Shown one piece after another: positions 56,544-64,000 of a stretch of 64,000 nt of DNA; the stretch's first letter is position 1; each line of letters starts with the position of its first letter. Under the pieces are notes generated by a model. That model saw only the letters and a program-made list of their open reading frames with translations. It made no database searches and had not been told where the DNA came from. Made by a program: the position numbers and the translations under genes. Source of the DNA: Xylogone sp. PMI_703 (taxonomy: Eukaryota; Ascomycota; Leotiomycetes); contig JAJTUQ010000004.1 of assembly GCA_021399445.1 (NCBI GenBank), forward strand, positions 1,054,001 through 1,118,000, written 5' to 3'.

Positions 56544-57953
56544 ATGGAACCTCAGTTGAATCGGATTGCCCCCGAGCTAATTTATAAAATTGTTAAGCCT
56601 CTGCCATTGGAGTCATCGGCGGCACTTTCACTTACATGCCGATACTTGTACTACCTACTTAAAAGAGAATACCTAGAACCACTGTGGAATTCTGATCATG
56701 AGTTTCGGAATCAATCTTACCGCCTATGTCGCCGAGCAAATTATTCCCTTGCATTGTTGCTTGAGAGAGACTTACCAAATCATATTGCATGTTTCCATTG
56801 CAAACGTTATCATTATATCTCAAAGGAAACAGCATCGCAATATATTCCCACATCACGACTGTACCGAAACTTTAACGTTGAAACATGTGTGTATACGTAT
56901 CTTTTGAGACCGAAAATCGACTCATATTTTTCTTATTATTTTTCTCCAATGTTGTTTTTTATGACAATGAAAATGTATCGACAAGGGCGAGATCCTGGAG
57001 TGTTGCTTCAAATGTTCTCGTCAAAAGAACTTCAATTGTTCTCTTCTTCGACCATCGAGTGGAATCATGTCTCAGCTCGAATACACGAAGGTCGATTTCT
57101 TCTACGTTATCACACCTTAGCTACACCAGCTGCGAAAACGGCAAAGAAGTCTCAAATTTTCTGGCGAAGGAAAATATGTCCTCATATGGAAATATCAGTA
57201 CAGCGAGATGAGTATTATGTTTGGCATGCAAGAGAACAATGCAGACATACTAGGAAACGGCCTAATCCAGCTGAGAAAGCCGAAAATGATGCATTTTGGA
57301 AGTGTCAGTTTTGTTTAACCGAAGTGCAATTTGGTTACAATAACTCGCATGATAGACGTAAAGGCATATCCGCGGTTTGTACAGTATGGAAAGACCTCGG
57401 AGAAGGTAGGTCATACTTTGATCTTGAATGGCAGAGCCATCTGGATCTTACGACGAATGGTGATCCGTATACTCAACTCATCAAGGGATGGACGCTCATA
57501 GAAGAAGGTAGGATTTATTTGGACCTCCAACTGCTGGGTCATGTGGATCACACGATAGATGGTGAGCCGAACACTCAACACAGAGAACCTATCGAATTTG
57601 AGCTCGGATCGATTCGATCTTCATTTGAACAAGGGCGCGTGTTCAAACATGACTCACTTATAAGCTCTGCAGAAGCTTGCGACATGATGAAGGTCAGGAA
57701 TGCCTTGCGTTCACGCAGTAGATTTGTGATTAGACCTGCACTTTCCAAGTTTTTCAATCGCGAAGAAATCGTGACCAGCCCAAAAAGTAGATATGAGGTG
57801 AAACGCATTCTTTCTAACTATTTTGGTGGAAATCAAGAAAAGAGACCTATTACGAAAAGGAAAGATGTATATATCGGGTGCAATGAACCATCACGGCTGT
57901 ACCATCTCGAAAGCAAGTATTACGATAGCTACTGGTTAGGACTTTTCCATTAG
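56544..57953 (+). CDS. F-box protein with Cys/His motifs and internal duplication
   Basis: Single exon, 469 residues from the ATG at 56544. The N-terminus (LNRIAPELIYKIVKPLPLESSAALSLTCRYLYYLL) fits an F-box, here starting IAPEL in place of LP-x-E. F-box proteins bind Skp1 in SCF ubiquitin ligases. The middle has Cys/His pairs (ACFHCKRYH, CPHM, CRHTRK, CQFC) that could bind zinc. Around 57394-57597 two neighbouring 34-residue segments are related (GEGRSYFDLEWQSHLDL and EEGRIYLDLQLLGHVDH, each ending in a G-D/E-P-x-TQ block), indicating a local duplication. This kind of F-box protein is abundant and variable in ascomycetes; the target is unknown. Confidence 0.85.
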   Translation: MEPQLNRIAPELIYKIVKPLPLESSAALSLTCRYLYYLLKREYLEPLWNSDHEFRNQSYRLCRRANYSLALLLERDLPNHIACFHCKRYHYISKETASQYIPTSRLYRNFNVETCVYTYLLRPKIDSYFSYYFSPMLFFMTMKMYRQGRDPGVLLQMFSSKELQLFSSSTIEWNHVSARIHEGRFLLRYHTLATPAAKTAKKSQIFWRRKICPHMEISVQRDEYYVWHAREQCRHTRKRPNPAEKAENDAFWKCQFCLTEVQFGYNNSHDRRKGISAVCTVWKDLGEGRSYFDLEWQSHLDLTTNGDPYTQLIKGWTLIEEGRIYLDLQLLGHVDHTIDGEPNTQHREPIEFELGSIRSSFEQGRVFKHDSLISSAEACDMMKVRNALRSRSRFVIRPALSKFFNREEIVTSPKSRYEVKRILSNYFGGNQEKRPITKRKDVYIGCNEPSRLYHLESKYYDSYWLGLFH

Positions 57954-59044
57954 GTCTGGACCCTACTAAAAAAAACCCGCCTTGGTAGCGTACAATAACC
58001 ATGCTATATACTCCTCAGGCTAATGGTGCGCGGATTTGTGTGGTGGCGTTTGAACAAGACAGGTAGGTCCGGGGTTGATTCTCGTGTAAAGTGGCCGCAA
58101 ACGTTGGAAAGGGCAGACATACGTCAAAGACCCTTTTGCTTGAGGTCCAGTCATTCATTGTAAGGCAGTTTCCGCTATTAAGCCATGAAAGTAAAGCTAA
58201 AAATGATAATAATCTATCTATTATCAGTGTTAGTATCTACAGGGAAAGCTATTCAAGTATATCAAGTTCGCCTACGTTTTAGTATACGAAACAAAGTAAA
58301 GTCCTGAAGAAAGTCGTCCTAGAGTTGGAATATAACTCCTCTCAATTTGGGCTCATTCCTAGCGGCATTGTTATAGCTGCTCAGCGAATAACGCTTTGGA
58401 GTTGAATTATCGTTGGAAGTTTCTGCTTCCTTCCGATTCGGGTATACACTACGTCTGAGGAATGCTACTGGTTGGAGGTAAATCGAAGCAGGGTTATTTA
58501 GGCCTTTATGCAAGCTTAAGTCCGTCTCTGTGCTTAATTCCTGGCGATCCGTATCACCGATGCGCCACCTGTGACATCTTACACAGAAACTGTAGCGAGG
58601 GTAAATTATCGCCGAACAAATCTGTCGCCGGTGCTAATTATCACCAGAGACTCGTTCATCAGTTCGCCTCATCCTAAAACTTCAAGTAAGCATCATCGAC
58701 TCTTACAAGATCCGCTTAATAATCTGTGGTGCATAGGAACTCACAAGACAGATAATTATTCATCTGAGGCGTAATAGGATTTCACGCACTGTTCACGTTT
58801 GGGAATAGCGTACACGGTGCATTTTCTTTCACAGGGCATCTATTGACATCATGGCTTCTACGGATTTGGGATACAGCTTTAAAAAAATGAATATAAAGGT
58901 AGGCTCTACTCTTAATCAAGTCATATCTTATTGTATCAGTCTAAACATCCAAAACGATCACGGCAAGCTCTCTTTGCAAATTAAGGAAAGAGCATTACGC
59001 ATCCATTTATATTTTTCTTAACCTTTAAGAATATCTCTTAAGAA
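57954..59044. other. Gene-free stretch
   Basis: About 1.09 kb, promoter side of the reductase. Short frames only; none with a motif. Confidence 0.5.
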
Positions 59045-60073
59045 ATGGCGTCAACCTCGCAAACTATTCTCGTTACAGGAGCAAGTAGCTTCATTGCAGC
59101 CCATGTCCTTGAAGTCTTCTTCGATGCAGGATATAAGATTCGCGGTGTTGTACGTTCGCAGTCATCCGCAGATAAAGTTCTTAAATCCCATAGCAAATGC
59201 GCAGATAAGCTCAGCTTCGCTATTGTTGAAGATATGACCAAGCCCGGGGCATTTGATGAGGCAGTTAGAGGTGTAGAGGGGGTCATTCACCTCCAATCCC
59301 CATTCAAACTTGAAGTCGAAGACAATGAGAAAGACCTCTTGATACCCGCCATTCAAGGGACCACTGGAATCCTAGAGTCAATCCAAAGGCATAACGCCTC
59401 AGTAAAACGAGTGGTTATTACGTCGTCATTTGCATCTAATCTGGATCTTTCCAAGGGTACGTGGCCTGAGCACACATACACCGAGAAAGATTGGAATCCA
59501 GCAACCTATGATGAAGCCAAAATTGCGAATGCAGCTTTCGCTTACTGTGCCAGTAAGTCTCTCGCCGAAAAAGCTGCTTGGAAATATGTAGCAGACAAAA
59601 ACCCCAACTTCACGCTCTCGGTCATCTGTCCTCCTGTAGTTTTCGGACCAAACCATCACTACGTTGATGACTTGACACGGTTGAATGAGTCATCTACAAT
59701 GTTCTATAACCTGATGAAGGGGTCAACAAAGGAGGTCCCACCAACGGGCTTCTGGGCGGTTGTGGATGTCAGGGATGTAGCGCTGGCACACAAGCTGGCT
59801 TATGAGAAAGCTGAGGCAGCAGGCCAACGATATCTTACCACTAGTGGGAGCTTCTCCTTTGACCAAGTCTGCAATATTCTAAACGAGGAGCTTCCGGAAT
59901 TGAGGTCTAGGGTGCCTCAAGCAGACCCAAACTACCAGCTGCCTCCAGTCTACAAGGTCGATAACAGCAAATCAAGGAGCGAACTAGGAATTAGTTACAG
60001 GCCTCTGAGGGAGATAGTGGTTGATACTGCTCGTAACATTTTGGAACTTGAGAAAAAGTTGCAGCAAGCATAA
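59045..60073 (+). CDS. NAD(P)-dependent epimerase/dihydroflavonol-reductase-like enzyme (extended SDR)
   Basis: Single exon, 342 residues. Rossmann motif ILVTGASSFIAAHVLEVFF (TGxxxxIA form), HLQSPF loop, catalytic Ser in VVITSSFAS, and YxxxK in YCASKSLAEK. A conserved ICPPVVFGP block and VVDVRDVALAHKLAYE confirm the extended SDR class near ketoreductases, dihydroflavonol 4-reductases and methylglyoxal reductases. It most likely reduces a ketone or aldehyde with NADPH in the cytosol. The adjacent convergent Zn2Cys6 regulator (184 bp from its 3' end) may or may not control it. Confidence 0.94.
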   Translation: MASTSQTILVTGASSFIAAHVLEVFFDAGYKIRGVVRSQSSADKVLKSHSKCADKLSFAIVEDMTKPGAFDEAVRGVEGVIHLQSPFKLEVEDNEKDLLIPAIQGTTGILESIQRHNASVKRVVITSSFASNLDLSKGTWPEHTYTEKDWNPATYDEAKIANAAFAYCASKSLAEKAAWKYVADKNPNFTLSVICPPVVFGPNHHYVDDLTRLNESSTMFYNLMKGSTKEVPPTGFWAVVDVRDVALAHKLAYEKAEAAGQRYLTTSGSFSFDQVCNILNEELPELRSRVPQADPNYQLPPVYKVDNSKSRSELGISYRPLREIVVDTARNILELEKKLQQA

Positions 60074-60257
60074 GGGGTTATGTTTTTGTATAATAGCCTC
60101 TGTTGGATGTAATCGCAATCAATATTGCAACTAGGACTCTATTAGAATAGGTGTACAAGTTAAGATTTTCCATATTAATACACTAAAATTGTCTCTCAAA
60201 TGATTGTGATGGTTTCTCAAGTCTGCTGAAGCACTGAAGTACATAAAATGATAAATA

Positions 60258-62093
60258 TTATGCTATTTCCAATGGTTTACTCGGCATGTCAGTGAAATAT
60301 CTTCTTTTTGTTATCCAACTGGTAGTCCATAGGACATGATCAGGTATAGGAATTCCAGTGTCTGGATCATTGGTTCGTTGGTCAAGTGATATGTCTCTCG
60401 TCACTGCTGAATCCTCCCAAACTGCACGTTTTCGTAAGACCCGAGATAACGCAATAGCTTGCTTTATTCCTGTTGTATTTCCAATGAATTCCAACCTTTT
60501 AATTGACCACTCGCGCATAGATCCCGCCGACATCTCTATACGAGCAGCAGCATAGAGTGGCCACATAGCGAACATTCCGCCGACAGCTAGAGGGGGTGAT
60601 ATATTGCTATTGTGAAAGCCTAGATGGAAAGGAATAGAGGCAACGATGTCCAAACTATTTTGGTGCATTTCCATAAGAGATTGGTAGTACTGGCTTGGAA
60701 ACATTGTAAACGGTGTGCTCGAGCTGCTTGCATATTGCTTAACAAGAACAAGAACTATCTCATGGGTCATGAGTTTGGCAACTCGATAGCAGTTCCAGAG
60801 CCGTGCGCTCCACAAGTCTCGGTAAACATGATAGTGCATCTCGTAGACTTCTTCAGAGCGGCCCTCAAGGATGATGGTCGCATAGTCATTCATAGATAGC
60901 AAGTGAGTAGACCACGTCGTAAGATCCTTGTCGATGTCTAAGCAAGCTGCAATAAGACCAAGGGAGTCTAGTTGCGTCGAAGTCTGTATAAAGGCACGGA
61001 TTTCACAGAGCCTTGAGATTATATTTCCTAGCTGGACTGCCTGGATTTGGTCATTCGTTTGTAGTTTTACTGTGAACTGAGCGCATTGCTGGATAAACTC
61101 GGGCAACGCTTCACTTGTCTGAAGACAACCAATTATCTAAGAGAGATTAGGTGCAATTCAATTAAGGTGCAGACTCTTGGGACAGACGATTTGACTGCGC
61201 AGGTGAAGGAATAATTGCACTCCAAGTTCGGATTGTAGTTGCCTCCTGCCTCGCAGCTTCACTAACGCTGATGCTCCACATATGTGATCATACCAGGCCC
61301 GCATCGATTGCTGACTATCGCAGGTAATCTCCTACAACGCAGATGTCAATACATATTAAATTGTATGAAGTTGGAGTAGATGTGAGATTGGACAAACAGA
61401 AGAACTTACTTCATAGAGGCTAAGGAGTATGATAACCGCTAAAGTTTCATCCATTACAACCTTCGTGGGATCTTTTAAGGCAGTTCTAATCTCTGATAAG
61501 GTAGTGTTATACCTTTTCACTGCAGATACCCTTAGTTCTTGGGACGAGTGTATATATGCGAGACCTGCTCTGCCAACAGATGTCAAAGCAGCTGTAAGAG
61601 TTTTATCATTAGTACGTGTCAGCAGTTCTGAAATGTAGGAAAGGAATCCTGGGTTGCCATTCCCAGCTAACACGTAGTTTTTGAAAAAGAATGAAGTAGC
61701 CAGATCATCCACATCTGGCGTCACAGGACGTTGCAAGATGTACACATCTTGAGCTAAATTACGGTGATCAGGTTTTCCAACATCAGGTGAGCCGCCATTT
61801 GAGCCTGCCCCGCCTTGTCTATTACTGCCATTTGTCTTTAGTTTTCCTTGGGCACGAGCTTTCTGTTTCCGTATGACAACTTTGCTTTGGTCGAGGAACA
61901 TTAAATCAAGACAGTTTCGATAACCAGTACATTTCTCCTTTGCCCGTATACATTGGGTACACGCAGGAGATTTAAAGTCACACTACGAAATGATAATAAG
62001 CCTCCATTAACTCATCTCTCTAATCTAACAAACCTTGATCTTTCTATTCCTACATGGCTCACATGCTTGGGAAGGCTTGCCTCTGTATACCAT
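60258..62093 (-). CDS. Zn2Cys6 transcription factor with fungal-specific domain
   Basis: Exons 62034-62093, 61410-61982, 61188-61331 and 60258-61136; introns 51, 78 and 51 bp; 551 residues. The binuclear zinc cluster is CEPCRNRKIK (exon 1) joined to CDFKSPACTQCIRAKEKC (exon 2), all six Cys present. A basic linker (RKQKARAQGK) and a Gly/Asn-rich stretch follow. The rest is the Fungal_trans_2-type helical regulator domain with AVIILLSLYE, a WYDHICGASALVKLRG block and LHLRSQI. The third intron starts GTCTGT, a weak donor. The start at 62093 (MVYRGKPSQAC) gives the usual short leader. It probably binds CGG-type half-sites in the nucleus; targets unknown. Confidence 0.92.
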
Positions 62094-62567
62094 TTGGTAG
62101 TGGAATATAATAATCGAACAAAGTCGCAAGGTCAATCAAACGTAGCTAATCGGTGAAGATAAGAAAGAAGAAACCGTTGGAGTTCTTGGGAGCCAAGTAG
62201 TCGAAGTCGATCTTATTGAAAGCTGAGGCGGCACAGGTGCTTACTTATGCAGCGTGGCGGAGCCTATATGCCCCACATATCCGCCCCGTAAAGCCACCAA
62301 GAGTCCTTGCAGGTCATTTGAGGGAAGATTATAGGGGCTCGTCCTTGCTGAAAGAACGTGATGCAAGGTAGGAATAAAGAACATATTTAGACCCCATGTA
62401 GCCTTAATATATTGCGGCTGAGTCATCTTAATTTGGTACGCATCACTACACTATCTCACATTCAGCACAAGTCCTCTAGACCCTTCTATAGTTGCCTACT
62501 TATCAGCCTAGGAATACACTATTCTATCTACAACCTAACCTAATATTCATTTCGACCATCTCCCATG
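62094..62567. other. Gene-free stretch
   Basis: 474 bp between the Zn2Cys6 gene start and the DUF7702 gene end. Nothing recognised. Confidence 0.5.
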
Positions 62568-63443
62568 TCATTCCTTATCCCTAGTTTCCCGAGCAGCGCG
62601 GACTATACCTCCGAAGATTATTTTTCTAAATAATGATACTGCGTGTCTCGAGGTAGATTGAAAGCCGTTTGTTTGAGATCCTCCGGTTAGACGCTGCCTG
62701 TTTAACACTGGTACCATAGAAAGCCCAACTACAATATAGATTATTACCACTACCACTTCTTCAAGTACGGCCATACATAACCAGTCTGTCACAGATCCAG
62801 AGACAAAGTTAAAATCCTGGTCAGTGGTTAGGGTGGCCAGAATAGTATATACTAGTCGAACGGATAGAAATGGCAGTGCAAGGAAAACAGCTAGCAATAA
62901 TCTTTTATAGCCGGAACTGGCATTGCGAATGTATCGTGTGGTCAAAAGAGCGAGGATGATATCGGCTACAAGACCAGCTATCAGGAGGGCGGTTCCAACC
63001 TTGCTGACTGTTCCCACAGAAAATACTCCGTTTTTGTGAAGGGATGACCCAGAATGGATACCACCAATAATTCCAAGTACGAGACCTGTTATAATATCTA
63101 GTTGAATAATTCGAAAAGTTGTCCGATGAATATGGCCGAAATTGTTCTTGCCAATATTCTCGTTGAGTCGATCAAGTAGACCTAGTGAACCGGCAAGAAG
63201 GGGAGCGAGACCGATAGAATTCATGATAGCCGCAATCGTGTATAGCTTGGATTCTGTTGGGTTGCTTATCGTCTTAATCTGGACCACAGAACCAGCTATA
63301 CGAATGCCAGAAAAGAACACGATATCGATGAAACCGGCAGTGTGGAACGGATGCATTGCTGTGAGATAAATGCCGATCAGTATAGCTGGGCCATAGAACG
63401 CGAGTTCCGCGACAGCGATACTATCGCGGTAACTGAGCCCCAT
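62568..63443 (-). CDS. DUF7702-type seven-helix membrane protein
   Basis: Single exon, 291 residues from the ATG at 63443 (MGLSYRDSIAVAELAFYGP), which is the usual N-terminal pattern of this fungal family; the in-frame extension upstream lacks an ATG. Seven hydrophobic helices are visible, with conserved polar turns FFSGIRIAGSVVQI, LAPLLAGSLGLLDRLNE and LPFLSVRLVYTIL. The C-terminal tail is basic and polar. Members are fungal-specific, plasma-membrane or endomembrane proteins of unknown function, sometimes compared with RTA1-like or GPCR-like proteins. Confidence 0.88.
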   Translation of the reverse strand: MGLSYRDSIAVAELAFYGPAILIGIYLTAMHPFHTAGFIDIVFFSGIRIAGSVVQIKTISNPTESKLYTIAAIMNSIGLAPLLAGSLGLLDRLNENIGKNNFGHIHRTTFRIIQLDIITGLVLGIIGGIHSGSSLHKNGVFSVGTVSKVGTALLIAGLVADIILALLTTRYIRNASSGYKRLLLAVFLALPFLSVRLVYTILATLTTDQDFNFVSGSVTDWLCMAVLEEVVVVIIYIVVGLSMVPVLNRQRLTGGSQTNGFQSTSRHAVSLFRKIIFGGIVRAARETRDKE

Positions 63444-64000
63444 ATTCGCGAATGAATGGTAGTCAAGCTGACTGAAAGGATACCCAAAGGCTGACAATGT
63501 TAGAGAGTGAATCGAAATTCGACAAATGGAATTGAAACCTTATACAGGTTGTTCGAGAATGGTTAGGACATATAAAAGAAGAGGAACAAGAGAGGCACAG
63601 AAGAGAGGATTGTGTGAAGACTATAAAGGCATGTATTTATGTGCCAAACGGAGCATTTAGTTCCTGGGGGATATATCATACAATACAAGATCTCAATTAG
63701 ATTAAATCTTTCATGTAAAGGTCCCAGATTCCCGGCAGCTTCGACGGAGGAGCGTACTTTACTTGGAACAGGGTGGGTAAGACAAACCACCAATGAGGTG
63801 GCGAAGCCGTTTTGCATACTGAGTTTGGCTTAGCCTTCCAACCATCTAGGAATAGCGCCGAGCCACCTTGCACAGAAGTTGGAAGTATGAGTGAGCTAGC
63901 TAGGACATCAAGTATACCGGATGAAGAAATATATAATGTAGCTCAGGCTTACGTATCATTTTGGTAGGTACAACTACTTCTCGGATGACCATATGTACCT
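63444..64000. other. Upstream region at the right edge
   Basis: 557 bp with the promoter of the DUF7702 gene and no further gene recognised. Confidence 0.5.

Noticed and set aside
63444..63497. 18-residue N-terminal extension of the DUF7702 protein
   Set aside because: The frame opens with TTG and not ATG; the ATG at 63443 matches the family start.

Overview
The window is nuclear DNA of a filamentous ascomycete (Pezizomycotina). Most genes carry 43-118 bp spliceosomal introns with GTRNGT-type donors and CTAAC/CTGAC branch sites. The gene families are typical of mould accessory genomes: HET-domain proteins, a PNP-NACHT-TPR NLR, UstYa/DUF3328 proteins, a fungal rhodopsin-domain protein, a DUF7702 membrane protein and a Zn2Cys6 regulator. 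Leotiomycetes is my guess from overall gene style; the sequence does not prove it. Twenty-two protein genes and one tRNA gene can be supported, separated by long gene-poor, AT-leaning intergenic stretches.

Left part (1-11 kb). A Rad2/XPG-family nuclease gene runs off the left edge on the minus strand; it carries Asn at the usual first catalytic Asp. At 4.1-7.7 kb lies a compact cluster for a ribosomally made, post-translationally modified peptide (RiPP). A minus-strand precursor has a signal peptide, one intron and seven 14-residue repeats separated by dibasic sites. Two plus-strand UstYa (DUF3328) oxidase-like genes follow divergently. This is the architecture of fungal dikaritin-type RiPPs, and the repeat core (ASYQW/ASYEW) is not one I recognise. 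A gamma-glutamylcyclotransferase-like gene follows. At 10.8 kb a tRNA-Pro(UGG) gene has its normal short anticodon-loop intron plus a 56-bp insertion in the D-loop that has every landmark of a spliceosomal intron.

Middle part (11-31 kb). After a 3.4 kb gene-free stretch come a rhodopsin-domain membrane protein, an aminoglycoside-phosphotransferase-like kinase, an eight-exon transcription factor joining a bZIP-like basic region to a Fungal_trans_2 domain, a luciferase-domain protein, a zinc-less medium-chain quinone oxidoreductase, and a PNP-NACHT-TPR NLR interrupted by one in-frame TAG.

Right part (31-64 kb). A secreted GH20 hexosaminidase, a cytochrome P450, a HET protein, a phytanoyl-CoA-dioxygenase-like enzyme, an uncharacterised secreted protein, a second HET protein, an aldo-keto reductase, a single-pass Cys/Ser-rich surface protein, an uncharacterised nuclear-type protein, an F-box protein, an NAD-dependent epimerase/reductase, a Zn2Cys6 factor and a DUF7702 membrane protein. 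The NLR and the two HET genes within 23 kb make this part an allorecognition-rich neighbourhood. No transposon, rRNA or CRISPR array was seen.

Gene models were spliced by eye from reading frame, splice consensus and family motifs, and frame closure was checked for every multi-exon model.
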